Source: Pseudophaeobacter arcticus DSM 23566
GTDB taxonomy: Bacteria; Pseudomonadota; Alphaproteobacteria; Rhodobacterales; Rhodobacteraceae
DNA length: 64,000 bases
NCBI RefSeq assembly: GCF_000473205.1
Contig: NZ_KI421507.1
Coordinates: 1,903,945 to 1,967,944, forward strand
Reading direction: 5' to 3'
Shown: positions 33,447 to 42,985 of the stretch, piece by piece
How positions within the stretch are numbered: the first letter of the stretch is position 1
How the letters are laid out: every line of letters begins with the position of its first letter
Notes under the pieces: model-generated
The model's database searches: none
Seen by the model: the letters and a program-made list of their open reading frames with translations, nothing else
What the model was told of the DNA's origin: nothing
Translations under genes and position numbers: made by a program

Positions 33447-35873
33447 TTAGAAGTCTTCCCAGCCCCGGGCGTCGTCAGTCCCGGTGGCAGCCATCGGCGG
33501 CGCAGCCTTCACGACACCCTCCCAGCTGTCTTCACGCGCAAAATCCGCCGCGGCACCCGAAGCGGAAACGGTCGTATCAACAACCCTGACCGCCCCCCGC
33601 GAAAGCGACTGGGACTGATGTGAAATCTCAAAGTTCCCCATCAGTTCAGCCAGCTTTCCGGCATCGGTTTTTAGCAGCAGACTGGCCGCTGTGGCCTCTT
33701 CCACCATGGCGGCATTTTGCTGCGTCACCTGATCAAGTTGCATCATGCCTGAATTGATCTCGTTGAGACCTGTCGATTGCTCGACCGCGCCTTCGGCAAT
33801 TCCAGAAACCTGTTTCGAGATCCGGCTCACCTGTTCCACGATATTTTGCAACGCCCGGCCTGCCTGACCCACCAGATCCACACCGCGACCAACCTGTTTG
33901 CCGCTGTCTTCAATCAGCGTTTTGATCTCCATCGCCGCCCCCGAGGAGCGCTGCGCCAGGGCGCGAACTTCGCTCGCCACCACCGCAAACCCCCGTCCGG
34001 CCTCTCCTGCACGGGCGGCTTCTACCCCGGCATTCAGTGCCAATAGATTGGTTTGAAAGGCAATATCATCAATTACCGAAATGATCTGGGAAATGCTCTC
34101 GGATGAGTTTTCGATTTCGGTCATCGCGGCAACCGCTTTTTGCACCACAACATCGCTGTTCTCAGCCTCGATACGGGCCTCTTCCATCGTTTGCTCGACG
34201 GCCTTTGCCCCTTCGGCAGCAGATTTCACCGAACTCGTCAGCTCGTCCAATGCAGCAGCCGTTTGTTCCAGGGTTGCCGCCTGGCTCTCGGTGCGGTGGG
34301 ACAGATCCGTCGAGGCCTGGCTGATTTCAACCGCGCCATTGCCGATACTGCTGGAGGTCTCCATAACCTGACCAACAATCCCTTTTAGATTGCTGACGGT
34401 CATGTTGAAATCGCGGCGCAGTTTTTCGTAATCCTCGGGGAATTTCTCTTCGATCTGCACCAGAAGATTGCCTTTTGACAGCTGCGACAGCTCCGCGCTC
34501 AAATTCTCTACCACCCGGTTCAGCTCGGCATCACGACCTTCGGCCTTTTTCTTCTCCAGGGCCTGCATTTCGACCAGAGCATCCCGGAATACGTCCAGCG
34601 CCCTCGCCATCTGCCCAACTTCATCGCCACGATCCTGACCCTGAATTTCAACCCTGTTGTCCCCCTCAGCCAGTCCCTTCATCGAGACCGTGATCCGGTT
34701 GACCGCGCGGGCCAGGCTGCTGCCCAGCATCAAGGCAAAGGTGCCGCCCAGAAGGATGGCCACAACAATTGCCACAGGAATCATGGTTTGGGTCTGCGCT
34801 GACATTTCGGCGTTTTCCGCCTGGCGCGCCCGCATCGTGGTGAGCTCCCCCGCCTCAAAAGAGGACATGATTTCGGAGAATTCCGCAAAATAGGCAGCCC
34901 CGCGTCCGGCGCCAACAAAATCAGCCATATCATCCATGGTTTTGGCGTCACCAATGTCGCGACGCAGCTTTAGCAGCGGCTCAACCACCTGTTCACGCCA
35001 ATCCGCAAGCGTCTTGGCCATTTTAGTGATACGGATCTCCTGCATCAGGTTCTCGCTGGTTTCCTCTGTCAGGCTGCTGATCAGGCGATCAAAGGCCTCA
35101 ACCCCTGTGTTGTAAGGCACCAAAAGCGCGTCATCGCCGGCCAGAAGATAGCCGCGCATGCCGGATTCCATGCCAACAGCAATCGCCAGTAGATCTTTGG
35201 CTTTGCTGATGGTCCCGTGGGCTTGTTCCACGGCGGCCAGCGAAATGTTTACAAAGTCCGGACTGGCAATGCCGGATTTCACCAGGGTGACAAACGCCTG
35301 ACGACGATCCGTCAGCCGGACCTCTTCATCTTCGATGAATTGTTCGATTTCCGAGCGAAAGGCGTCGATAAACACTGATCCTTTGGCCGTTTTGACCTCT
35401 GCCGCCATGTCATTCATGGTCATTGCGTCACCAATTTCACGGCGCAGTTCAATTGCTTGCTCGGCAACCTCTGTCTGCCAGGAGCGCAGAGTGTTTTCTG
35501 CCTGGGTTAAACGCTCCACCATCTTGGGCTCATCGCTGACGATCACAAACAGTTCTTCAAAGGCAGCGAAGGTTTCAGCCGATCCGTTTTCATAGGGCTG
35601 CAGATACCGCTCCTGCCCCGCCAAGAGATAGCCGCGCAGGCCTGACTCCATTTCAAACGCCGCCGCAGTGAGCGACGCAACCTGATCCAGAATATGCCGC
35701 GAATGTTCGACCTTTTGAGAGGTCTCTTCCATCCGTTTCAGATCATAGACCGCCAGTCCGCCGACTGCGGCAATGAGAACCAAAGGAAACAATGCCGCAG
35801 ACATGACTTTTGTCTTTGTCTTCGCATTGGAAAAAGAAAATCTCCGAAACCTATTCGCAGAACCACCAGACAT
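33447..35873 (-). CDS. Methyl-accepting chemotaxis protein with duplicated CHASE3-like sensor
   Basis: An 808-residue chemoreceptor. TM1 lies at about 24-43 and TM2 at 364-384. Between them sit two homologous helical sensor units: [11 protein letters not shown] at 76 and [11 protein letters not shown] at 236; [15 protein letters not shown] at 143 and [15 protein letters not shown] at 303, both exactly 160 residues apart. HAMP follows (385-437), then a second HAMP-like stretch and the MCP signalling hairpin with the conserved tip [19 protein letters not shown]. The C-terminus ends GWEDF, similar to the CheR-tethering pentapeptide NWETF. No che genes are adjacent. Ligand unknown. Confidence 0.95.
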   Translation of the reverse strand: MSGGSANRFRRFSFSNAKTKTKVMSAALFPLVLIAAVGGLAVYDLKRMEETSQKVEHSRHILDQVASLTAAAFEMESGLRGYLLAGQERYLQPYENGSAETFAAFEELFVIVSDEPKMVERLTQAENTLRSWQTEVAEQAIELRREIGDAMTMNDMAAEVKTAKGSVFIDAFRSEIEQFIEDEEVRLTDRRQAFVTLVKSGIASPDFVNISLAAVEQAHGTISKAKDLLAIAVGMESGMRGYLLAGDDALLVPYNTGVEAFDRLISSLTEETSENLMQEIRITKMAKTLADWREQVVEPLLKLRRDIGDAKTMDDMADFVGAGRGAAYFAEFSEIMSSFEAGELTTMRARQAENAEMSAQTQTMIPVAIVVAILLGGTFALMLGSSLARAVNRITVSMKGLAEGDNRVEIQGQDRGDEVGQMARALDVFRDALVEMQALEKKKAEGRDAELNRVVENLSAELSQLSKGNLLVQIEEKFPEDYEKLRRDFNMTVSNLKGIVGQVMETSSSIGNGAVEISQASTDLSHRTESQAATLEQTAAALDELTSSVKSAAEGAKAVEQTMEEARIEAENSDVVVQKAVAAMTEIENSSESISQIISVIDDIAFQTNLLALNAGVEAARAGEAGRGFAVVASEVRALAQRSSGAAMEIKTLIEDSGKQVGRGVDLVGQAGRALQNIVEQVSRISKQVSGIAEGAVEQSTGLNEINSGMMQLDQVTQQNAAMVEEATAASLLLKTDAGKLAELMGNFEISHQSQSLSRGAVRVVDTTVSASGAAADFAREDSWEGVVKAAPPMAATGTDDARGWEDF

Positions 35874-36029
35874 CGTTGCATCCCATCTGAATCAATAGAA
35901 ATCTCACGATGAGACACAAGGCTTACGATAGTCTTATTTGCACCAGAGGTTGTGAGAGTATTTTTTCATTACGAGTTTGGAATGTCTAAAAAAAAGCCAG
36001 CGCATCATATGGTTTGGCCCCTTTGAAAC

Positions 36030-36057
36030 GAAAAAGGGCCGCCCAAAAGGCGGCCCC
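36030..36057 (-). terminator. Terminator of tig
   Basis: GGGCCGCC (36036-36043) pairs with GGCGGCCC (36049-36056); on the minus strand TTTTT follows. It is 23 bases past the tig stop. Confidence 0.9.
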
Positions 36058-36079
36058 ACAAAGCTCAAAAGGAAAGAGC

Positions 36080-37411
36080 TTATTCTTCTTCCAGAGCCTC
36101 GACAGCTTTTTGAAGGTCCTCTTTGGAGACTTCTTTCTCAGCGACGGTGGCCTTGTCAAACAGGTGGTCGATGACTTTGTCTTCAAACAAAGGCGCACGC
36201 AACTGCTGCTGCATCTGAGCGTTCTGCTGAATGAATTCAAAGAACTGGCGCTCTTGACCTGGGTACTGACGCGCCTGAGCCATGATGGCCTGGGTCATTT
36301 CAGCATCGGTCACTTCGACTTCGGCTTTCTGTCCCAGTTCTGCCAGCAGCAGGCCCAGGCGAACGCGGCGCTCAGCCAGAGCGGTGTGCTCTTCGGTTGT
36401 CTCGATATCGCCGTGATCGTGACCTTCGACCTCAGGGTGATCCTCGTGCCACAGCTGATGTGAAATCTGCTTGGCTTCGGCTTCGACCAGCGATGGGGGC
36501 AGATCAAAGGAGACCAGCTCGTCCAGCTTGTCCAGGGTGGCACGTTTCATCACGGCGCGGGCTGCACCGGCATATTCGGCTTCGAGACGTTCGCGGATCT
36601 GACCCTTCAGAGCCTCCAGATCTTCGGCGCCAAATTTCTTGGCCATCTCGTCGTTGATCTCGGCAGCTTTTGGCGCCTTGACCTCTTTGATGGTGCAAGA
36701 GAACACAGCTTCTTTGCCAGCCAGGTGTTCGGCCTGGTACTCTTCTGGGAAGGTCACGGAGACGTCTTTTTCGTCGCCGGCCTTCACGCCAACCAGCTGC
36801 TCTTCGAAGCCGGGGATGAAAGAGTTGGAGCCCAGAACCAATGGGTAATCGTCAGCTGCGCCGCCCTCAAAGGCTTCGCCGTCAACCTTGCCCAGGAAGT
36901 CGATAACAACCTGATCGCCATCTTCAGAGACAGCCGCTTCGTCACGAGCTTCAAATTCCTTGGCGTTTTCAGCCAGGTTTTCCAGCGCTTCGGTGACAGC
37001 TTCGTCTTCGGCTTTCACAACCAGCTTCTCAAGGGTCACACCAGACAGGTCGACCTCAGGAATTTCTGGCAGCGCCTCATAGGACATATCAACGCTGACG
37101 TCGTCGCCCTCTTTCCAATCTTCATTGGTCATCTTGACGTCGGGCTGCATGGCAGGACGGTCACCGGATTTTTCAAAGTGCTCATTCATGGCACCATCGA
37201 TGGATTCCTGCATCGCTTCGCCAATCATGCGCTGGCCAAACTGCTTTTTCAGCAGCGCCATAGGCACCTTGCCTTTGCGGAAACCTTTCATTTCGATTTC
37301 CGGCTGCGCTTCGGCCAATTTTTCATTGACCTTGGCGTCCAGTTCGGCCGCCGTGACCGTGATGGCGTAGCCGCGTTTCAGACCTTCGTTCAGCGTCTCG
37401 GTGACCTGCAT
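36080..37411 (-). CDS. tig: Trigger factor
   Basis: Ribosome-bound chaperone with peptidyl-prolyl isomerase activity. The N-terminal ribosome-binding domain has the signature [17 protein letters not shown]. The PPIase domain contains [20 protein letters not shown] and [16 protein letters not shown]. The C-terminal helical chaperone domain follows. 443 residues from the start at 37411 ([13 protein letters not shown]); an ATG 12 bases upstream is possible but less likely. Confidence 0.96.
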   Translation of the reverse strand: MQVTETLNEGLKRGYAITVTAAELDAKVNEKLAEAQPEIEMKGFRKGKVPMALLKKQFGQRMIGEAMQESIDGAMNEHFEKSGDRPAMQPDVKMTNEDWKEGDDVSVDMSYEALPEIPEVDLSGVTLEKLVVKAEDEAVTEALENLAENAKEFEARDEAAVSEDGDQVVIDFLGKVDGEAFEGGAADDYPLVLGSNSFIPGFEEQLVGVKAGDEKDVSVTFPEEYQAEHLAGKEAVFSCTIKEVKAPKAAEINDEMAKKFGAEDLEALKGQIRERLEAEYAGAARAVMKRATLDKLDELVSFDLPPSLVEAEAKQISHQLWHEDHPEVEGHDHGDIETTEEHTALAERRVRLGLLLAELGQKAEVEVTDAEMTQAIMAQARQYPGQERQFFEFIQQNAQMQQQLRAPLFEDKVIDHLFDKATVAEKEVSKEDLQKAVEALEEE

Positions 37412-37563
37412 GTTATACCCCATAGAGATTCGGGGCGCGCGCGCAGGCACCGCCCCCAGACAATTTGTGGCCTTCTATTGTTACTGGCGGCGCGGTGCAA
37501 GTGCCATTGCCGGTTTCCCCCTCTCAAAGCAGCAATTCCCTGGGGTTTTTTTGGTCTCCCCAC

Positions 37564-37592
37564 AAAAAACACGCCCCCAGCAAGGGGGCGTG
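37564..37592 (-). terminator. Terminator of the porin gene
   Basis: CACGCCCCC (37570-37578) pairs with GGGGGCGTG (37584-37592); TTTTTT follows on the minus strand. It lies about 50 bases past the porin stop. Confidence 0.92.
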
Positions 37593-37640
37593 CGTATTGT
37601 TTTGAAAACCGAGCTGAAGACCCGAGGGGAAAATCTGTCT

Positions 37641-38759
37641 TCAGAACTTCCAGCGAGCGCCGGCCAGGATCACGTTTGCATCCTGATAGGTGGTCGCCGA
37701 AGTGTCCGCGTAGGAGTAATCGCGGTAAGCGACATAGGTCTCAAGGTTGAGACGGTCGATTTTTTGAACCGCAGCAATACCCCAGGATTCCGAGGAATCC
37801 CCTGCTGTTACCTGATCGGAGCCATCGTAATAGTCCACCGAGAAGGAGGTTTTGCCTGCTGCAATCAGATCAGCTGAATAGCCGAGCTTGGCATAGGTGT
37901 AGGTGCCTGCGATATCACGTTCGCCCGCAGCCAGCGCAAAGGAAAGACCTGTGTCTTTATGCAAAATCGCCACAGAACCAGAGATGTCACGGCTGTCCTG
38001 TTTGCCGGTTTCCTCGGTCCAGGCCGCTGCGAGACCAGCGTCCAGGGCAAAGGCACCCAGTTCATCATTGTTGTAGCGAACCGCAACGTCGTAGGTTTCG
38101 CGGTCATTGTTGGTTTTCAAAATATCGGTCCCATAGGAGGCCGAGAAGGTGAAACCGCCATAGTTGGTGCTGTCATAGCGAATACGACCCAGACGCGGAC
38201 CGTCGTATGTCGCAGAAACGTCAGCCACGCTCACGCCGGTGAGGTTGCCAGCGCCATCGCGGAACAGGTAGCCACCGCCGATGTCAGCAATCGACGCATT
38301 GGCGCCAAGACCGGTTCCAGAGTAGTCAGCTCCGGTGATGCCGTCAGAGGCCATCGAGCCCTGACCAGCCGAGAAGGTGCCGTAGTTTGCTGTCTCATAC
38401 TGCAGATCAACGTGACGCAGGTTGGTCCGGCTCCAGCTGGTAACATCCCCCTTGGAGGTCTGGTCTGTGCCATCAGACGCACGGAAGCCAAAGGCCGTTT
38501 CAAAGTGGAATTTCAGTTTGTTCTGACCAAAGGCCTGTTCGACCCAAAAGCCGATCCGCGAGTTCGACGAGGAGTTGTCAGACAGGCGGTTATAGTCTTC
38601 AACACCGTCGTCGAACGACTGAAAGGATGGGTTGAACTGACCATACCAGCGGAAGCTGCCGCCGTTGTCATTGGTATAGGTGGGGCCCGCAAATGCGGGG
38701 GCTGCCAGCAAGGCTGCGGCAACGACCGCGCTGCTGCGCAATACGAGTTTGGTGCTCAT
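37641..38759 (-). CDS. Outer-membrane porin
   Basis: A 372-residue beta-barrel with a cleavable signal peptide (VVAAALLAAPAFA) and a C-terminal phenylalanine (ARWKF), the sorting signal for outer-membrane assembly. Alternating strands such as KLKFHFETAFGF and RHVDLQYETANYGTFSAGQGS place it with the 16-stranded general porins of alphaproteobacteria. Monocistronic, with its own terminator. Two palindromes in the upstream region suggest regulated expression. Confidence 0.9.
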   Translation of the reverse strand: MSTKLVLRSSAVVAAALLAAPAFAGPTYTNDNGGSFRWYGQFNPSFQSFDDGVEDYNRLSDNSSSNSRIGFWVEQAFGQNKLKFHFETAFGFRASDGTDQTSKGDVTSWSRTNLRHVDLQYETANYGTFSAGQGSMASDGITGADYSGTGLGANASIADIGGGYLFRDGAGNLTGVSVADVSATYDGPRLGRIRYDSTNYGGFTFSASYGTDILKTNNDRETYDVAVRYNNDELGAFALDAGLAAAWTEETGKQDSRDISGSVAILHKDTGLSFALAAGERDIAGTYTYAKLGYSADLIAAGKTSFSVDYYDGSDQVTAGDSSESWGIAAVQKIDRLNLETYVAYRDYSYADTSATTYQDANVILAGARWKF

Positions 38760-38896
38760 GGATCTTGAGTCTCCTGATTGAACTTAGGTGGCCCGTACTC
38801 CCCCCATCCCAGGGATCCGTTCCTCGCCTGTTTATAACAATCAGTTTTTTTGGCGCGCAGTCTTGAAATCAATTCAGCTTTGCCAGGGGTCAAAAT

Positions 38897-38922
38897 TTGG
38901 CAATATTTTGCTTTATTGCCAA
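38897..38922. promoter_or_regulatory. Perfect 9-bp inverted repeat upstream of the porin gene
   Basis: TTGGCAATA (38897-38905) and TATTGCCAA (38914-38922), 8-base spacer, about 138-163 bases before the porin start. Operator-like; the regulator is unknown. Confidence 0.5.
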
Positions 38923-38958
38923 TATATTCGGCTATTTTCCGCAAAGCCCGAACACCCT

Positions 38959-38978
38959 TAAGTGAACCAGATCACTTA
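38959..38978. promoter_or_regulatory. CRP/FNR-type palindrome upstream of the porin gene
   Basis: TAAGTGA (38959-38965) and TCACTTA (38972-38978) around six bases, giving the GTGA-N6-TCAC core of CRP-family operators. It lies about 200 bases before the porin start. Confidence 0.45.
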
Positions 38979-39030
38979 GCGCCTGCGCTCAGAACAAAGC
39001 TGCTTTGCGCCCAGCGAAACTCACTACAGA

Positions 39031-39057
39031 GTGATCAGTTTTTTTCAAACCGATCAC
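39031..39057 (-). terminator. Hairpin downstream of the lysis cassette
   Basis: In minus-strand RNA the arms 39057-39047 and 39041-39031 form an 11-bp stem with one G-U pair and a 5-base A-rich loop. No T-run follows. It could end or stabilise lysis-cassette mRNA, 86 bases past the last stop. Confidence 0.5.
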
Positions 39058-39142
39058 GGAATCGTTTTTTCTTGTACCAAGAGCTGCAGCAAAATTTGCG
39101 GCCCTTCTTTGCGCCCTTTGCCAGCCGGGGCAGGCAACAACG

Positions 39143-39397
39143 TCAGCTGTCATTCTGATCCGGTTTGGACAGAATTTCTCCAACCGTTGCCAATCTGGCA
39201 TTTGCACAGGCCCGCCCCTGGGCTTCGGCAACAATGGCTTTGGCAAAGTCCCCTTCCGTGCGTGGCAAGGGGCCCCGGTACCCGGCACAGCCACGCAACA
39301 GGTCCGGCGGCACGGCATGGGGAGCCAGAATGGGGCTAGGGGCGGGTTTGGTACAGGCGCTCAGCAATATGGCCAAGCAAAGGTGACAAAGGCGCAT
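39143..39397 (-). CDS. Outer-membrane spanin (Rz1-like lipoprotein)
   Basis: An 84-residue lipoprotein with lipobox LLSAC (Cys15) followed by a Pro-rich stretch (KPAPSPILAPHAVPPDLL) and paired cysteines (GCAGY, RACANA), the pattern of Rz1-like o-spanins. Its 5' end overlaps the i-spanin gene by 62 bases in another frame, the classic Rz/Rz1 arrangement. Start at 39397 (MRLCHLCLAIL). It would link to the i-spanin to fuse inner and outer membranes at lysis. Confidence 0.8.
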   Translation of the reverse strand: MRLCHLCLAILLSACTKPAPSPILAPHAVPPDLLRGCAGYRGPLPRTEGDFAKAIVAEAQGRACANARLATVGEILSKPDQNDS

Positions 39398-39671
39398 CCT
39401 GGCCCTCCATCCGTTGCAGATCATTGGCGATCAAGGACCAGCGCCGCGCCGCTTCTTCGGCACGGGCCAAATGGGCGCGGTGAATACGCGCCGCCTCTTC
39501 TACCCGGTCCAGCTCAATCAGAGCCGTGGACAATTGCCGCTGCACCTGTCCCAGTTCAGCACTCAGCCGGGTCCGCTCGTGGATAAGCCGCCCGCCCCAA
39601 AGAACCAAAAATGTCCCCCCCAGCATCACCGCCAAAACCGGCAGGTTGCGCAGCAGCCAAACCAGGGTCAT
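39336..39671 (-). CDS. Inner-membrane spanin (Rz-like)
   Basis: A 111-residue protein with one N-terminal membrane segment (LPVLAVMLGGTFLVLWGG) and a long periplasmic helix predicted as coiled coil (ERTRLSAELGQVQRQLSTALIEL...). The ATG at 39671 overlaps the endolysin stop by four bases (ATGA), so the upstream extension to 39698 is not needed. Size, topology and overlap with the lipoprotein gene support an i-spanin. Confidence 0.8.
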   Translation of the reverse strand: MTLVWLLRNLPVLAVMLGGTFLVLWGGRLIHERTRLSAELGQVQRQLSTALIELDRVEEAARIHRAHLARAEEAARRWSLIANDLQRMEGQDAPLSPLLGHIAERLYQTRP

Positions 39672-40393
39672 CTGGCAGCCTCCAAGGCCGCATGGCACAT
39701 TTCCATTTCCGAAAACCGGCGCCGGGTCAGACCACGCCAGACCTTGCCACCTGCCCGGTTCCAGCGCGGCAACTCATTGCAGGCCCCCTCCAGGTCCCCC
39801 GCATTGGCGAGACGCAGCAATGTTGATTGGCAGGCGGCCTTTGCCCCGACATTATAGGTCCAGGACACCAGGGCAATCTTCATGCCCAGCGGAACGGTCG
39901 CCGTCAGACATTGATCAAGCGCGGCTTCGTAGGACAGGATCTCGGCCGCCAGAATCTGGTCGCATTCCGCCTTGCTATAGCGGTCGCCTGGCGCCACCTG
40001 CTGGGTTTTGCCGTAACAGACCGTCCAGACGCCAACCACATCGCGGTAGGCCTCTTGGCGCAGCCCTTCCCAACCGCCGATAAAGGCAAGGGCAGTGGAG
40101 AGCGCAATACCGCCGCCGGCGATGATCCCCAAACTGCGGTTCCGCATCGCCCCCGCCTGACTGCGGCGAAACTCTCGCAAATCCGCAAGCCCCGCCTGCA
40201 ACACAATCCGGGCCGGAATGGCCAGGGTCTGAAACACCGCCGAGGCCACTGCAAAGTAGACTGGCGAGCAACGGGTCATTTCCGGGCTGATTGTGGCAAA
40301 GAAAAACCCAAGTAGCGCAACCAGACCAGCGAGAACAAACCAAACGCTGGCAGCTCTGGTTAGCACCGTTTTCCAATTAGAAATCAGTTTCAT
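39668..40393 (-). CDS. Holin-like domain fused to GH24 endolysin
   Basis: A 241-residue protein. Residues 1-70 carry two membrane segments (about 13-33 and 45-66) and resemble small DUF7940-type holin-like proteins normally encoded as a separate gene before the lysozyme. A third hydrophobic segment (88-106, GIIAGGGIALSTALAFIGG) resembles a signal-anchor. The lysozyme domain has the exact GH24 triad spacing E109-x8-D118-x5-T124 (WEGLRQEAYRDVVGVWTVCYG). GGAG precedes the start. An internal ATG (residue 83) has no good ribosome site. It degrades peptidoglycan from within, probably for GTA or relic-phage release. Confidence 0.82.
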   Translation of the reverse strand: MKLISNWKTVLTRAASVWFVLAGLVALLGFFFATISPEMTRCSPVYFAVASAVFQTLAIPARIVLQAGLADLREFRRSQAGAMRNRSLGIIAGGGIALSTALAFIGGWEGLRQEAYRDVVGVWTVCYGKTQQVAPGDRYSKAECDQILAAEILSYEAALDQCLTATVPLGMKIALVSWTYNVGAKAACQSTLLRLANAGDLEGACNELPRWNRAGGKVWRGLTRRRFSEMEMCHAALEAAR

Positions 40394-40809
40394 CAGTCTT
40401 CTCCACTCAACAAACCAGGTCAGAGACCGGGCAGTCTAGGCAGAGGGGTTTGAAAGGAGGTAAGCCCTGCGTACGCTGCAGGAGTTACCGCAAAAGCTGC
40501 GAGACTGGGCGCATAAACAGACTGGGCGCATAAACAGACTGGGCGCATAAACAAAAAGACCGGGCAGCGCGTAAAGCGCTAGCATGCGGGTCAGTGCCAG
40601 GTCATCGCAGCCCGCGCGAACGTCGGCAAGCCGCCCGAAGCCAGCCGTCGGTTGCCGGGAACCAGTAACCGGTAGCCAGAAAACTGAGGGGGAAAAAACC
40701 ACATCATAGAGGCCGGTTCCACAATTTGCCCAACGGGTCTTTGGTTTGAGTATCCCTAGCGGCCAAATTCAGGCTATGCTACCCAAAGATAACTGAAAAG
40801 TGCCCTTCT
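40394..40809. other. Divergent region between lysis cassette and histidine kinase
   Basis: 416 bases without a supported gene. The notable element is the 17-bp triplicate at 40503-40553. Promoters of the lysis cassette (minus) and of the kinase (plus) should lie here. Confidence 0.55.
40503..40553. repeat. Three perfect 17-bp tandem repeats upstream of the lysis cassette
   Basis: GACTGGGCGCATAAACA occurs at 40503-40519, 40520-40536 and 40537-40553 without mismatch, 110-160 bases upstream of the endolysin start. It could be an array of regulator sites or a recent slippage expansion. Confidence 0.9.
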
Positions 40810-42957
40810 ATGACAGTCAACATGAGTACCGAAACGCCTGTCACCTATCGCCAAGGCGTTCGCAAAACGCTACGGGCGGTTATTGATCTTTTGGCTCTCA
40901 TTGCCGGCTTGCTGGCCGTTGCAAATCTCTTTCGCATTGGCAAGTTTGGGTCGCCCTTTATTGTCACAACCTTGCTTCTTGTCTTTATCAGTATTCTTCC
41001 GACCATTTTACTGCGCAGGAAAAAATACCTGTCTCTGAGTGGCGGCCTGACCGTAGCCGGGCTGGTCATTACCAATTTTGTCGGCATGATACATCTTGGC
41101 ATGGGCGCGGCAGCCATCTTTGCCTTTCCCTTTTACATGGCGCTCTGTGCGGCCTTGTTCAGCCGAAAGCTGACGGTGCTGTTCTTTTTTGCCTTTAGCT
41201 GCGCATTCGCGACCATCGCCTATCTGTTTGTCACAGGGGTCCTGGTCTCCCCCGATCCCAGGATCGCGGACTGGAATAAAGGCCCAGACAACTGGATCGT
41301 CCTGTTGATCGCGCTCATGGCCACCAACATGTTGGTCATTACCCTGGTCACCAACCTCAGTCGCTACTGGAAAGAGACCGAGAATGAGGCGACAGACAAG
41401 GCCCTGCAATTTGAAACCCTGGTCGAATATGCCCCCGACGCCATTGTGATTTACGACATCGAGAAAAACCATTTCATCTCGGCCAATGGCCGGGCGGTAG
41501 AATTCTTTGGGTACGACCGCAACACGCTGGTTCGCGGGCTCAGTCTGGTGGATCTCAGCCCAGAAAAACAGCCCTCCGGCGAGTTGAGCGCCACACAGGC
41601 CCGTCAATACCTGGAGGCTGCCCTTGACGGTGAAACCCCCATTTTCCACTGGCGTCACCTCAATGCATCAGGTGAGGAAATCGACTGCGAAATCTCCCTC
41701 ACCCGCCTGCCGCCCTTTCGGCAGAAACTCATCCGGGCCAATATCGCCGATATCTCCAAACGGCTGGCGGATCAAAAACAAAGCGAAGATCTGCAATCAC
41801 AGCTGGCCGCGTCGCAACGGCTTGAAACCATTGGTCAACTGACAGGAGGAGTGGCGCATGATTTCAATAATCTCCTCGCCGTCATCCTGGGCAATCTTGA
41901 ACTGCTACAAGACGAACCAGACACCAAAAAGCGGGCAGACTACATAGCCTCCTGTATCGGCGCCACCATGCGCGGGGCAGACCTGACAAGAAGCATGTTG
42001 AGCTACGCCCGGCGTACGCCATTGCAGCCCGAGGTGGTGAACCTGAACAAGCTGGTTCTGGACACAAAAAACTGGGCCGGGCGCACCCTGCCCTCGCATA
42101 TTGAGGTTGAAACCTCGCTGCTGGCACGACTTTGGGATGTTGAAGTGGACCCCGGCCTTGCCGAAAGCGCCCTGCTGAACCTGATCCTGAACGCCCGCGA
42201 CGCGATGTCTGACAGCGGCAAACTGACCATCGAGACCGCAAATGTCCGGATTGACCAAACCTATCAGGACAGTCGCAACGAAGCCCTGAAGCCAGGGCGC
42301 TATGTAATGATTGCCGTGTCAGACACCGGTCAGGGCATCGACCCCGAAATCGTGGATAAGATCTTTGACCCGTTTTTCACCACAAAACCCTCCGGCGAGG
42401 GCTCAGGTCTGGGTCTTTCCATGGTTCTTGGCTTCATGCGCCAATCCGAAGGCACCGCCCAAGTCTATTCTGAGCCAAGCGTTGGCACGACCTTCAAGCT
42501 GTATTTCCCAGCCATGTCTCCCGACCCGAGCAAAGCACCAGCGCAAAGCGCAGCTGCCGAGGCCGCGACGTTCCAAGGCAAACGTATTTTGCTCGCCGAG
42601 GACGAAGAAGAGGTGCTGCTGGTGCTGAAATCCACCCTGGAACAAGCAGGATATTCGGTGACCACCGCCTCCAACGGGGATGCGGCAAAAGAGATCTTTG
42701 AAGCAGATCCAACGTTTGATCTGCTGCTTACGGATATCGTCATGCCGGGCCGTCTCAAAGGAACCTGCTTGGCGACGGCGCTGCGTGTCCTCAAGACCAA
42801 CCTCCCGGTTGTCTTTATGTCGGGCTATGCGGCCGAGGCAACGGTGCATGGAAACGGCCTGCGCCCGGAAGACATCCGGTTGATGAAACCCATCATGCGG
42901 GGGGACTTGCTGGAGGCAATTTCAAAAGCCCTTGGGACGGCTCACCCAGAGCCGTAA
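40810..42957 (+). CDS. Hybrid sensor histidine kinase with multi-pass membrane domain
   Basis: A 715-residue kinase. Five or six membrane segments (about 22-42, 48-67, 78-97, 101-117, 120-145, 161-181) are followed by a PAS domain (203-320), the HisKA box with the phospho-acceptor His350 in GGVAHDFNNLLAVILGN, the ATPase with NLILNARDAM, DTGQGI and GEGSGLGLSMV, and a C-terminal receiver with the phospho-acceptor Asp in LLLTDIVMPG. The HDFNNLL box is of the CckA/NtrB-like class, but the membrane part differs from CckA. Output partner unknown; it is divergent from the lysis cassette. Confidence 0.93.
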   Translation: MTVNMSTETPVTYRQGVRKTLRAVIDLLALIAGLLAVANLFRIGKFGSPFIVTTLLLVFISILPTILLRRKKYLSLSGGLTVAGLVITNFVGMIHLGMGAAAIFAFPFYMALCAALFSRKLTVLFFFAFSCAFATIAYLFVTGVLVSPDPRIADWNKGPDNWIVLLIALMATNMLVITLVTNLSRYWKETENEATDKALQFETLVEYAPDAIVIYDIEKNHFISANGRAVEFFGYDRNTLVRGLSLVDLSPEKQPSGELSATQARQYLEAALDGETPIFHWRHLNASGEEIDCEISLTRLPPFRQKLIRANIADISKRLADQKQSEDLQSQLAASQRLETIGQLTGGVAHDFNNLLAVILGNLELLQDEPDTKKRADYIASCIGATMRGADLTRSMLSYARRTPLQPEVVNLNKLVLDTKNWAGRTLPSHIEVETSLLARLWDVEVDPGLAESALLNLILNARDAMSDSGKLTIETANVRIDQTYQDSRNEALKPGRYVMIAVSDTGQGIDPEIVDKIFDPFFTTKPSGEGSGLGLSMVLGFMRQSEGTAQVYSEPSVGTTFKLYFPAMSPDPSKAPAQSAAAEAATFQGKRILLAEDEEEVLLVLKSTLEQAGYSVTTASNGDAAKEIFEADPTFDLLLTDIVMPGRLKGTCLATALRVLKTNLPVVFMSGYAAEATVHGNGLRPEDIRLMKPIMRGDLLEAISKALGTAHPEP

Positions 42958-42985
42958 AACTGCTGCAAAATTCCGGGGCCTGACC

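Larger units (their letters stand above)
38760..39142. other. Porin upstream region
   Basis: 383 AT-rich bases without a gene. It holds two palindromes (38897-38922 and 38959-38978) and a strong hairpin (39031-39057), and should contain the porin promoter on the minus strand. Confidence 0.6.

Noticed and set aside
40503..40553. CRISPR array
   Set aside because: Repeats are directly adjacent with no spacers and no cas genes are present.
40810..42957. CckA, the GTA-controlling kinase
   Set aside because: The HisKA box is similar, but the multi-pass membrane domain and single PAS do not fit CckA.
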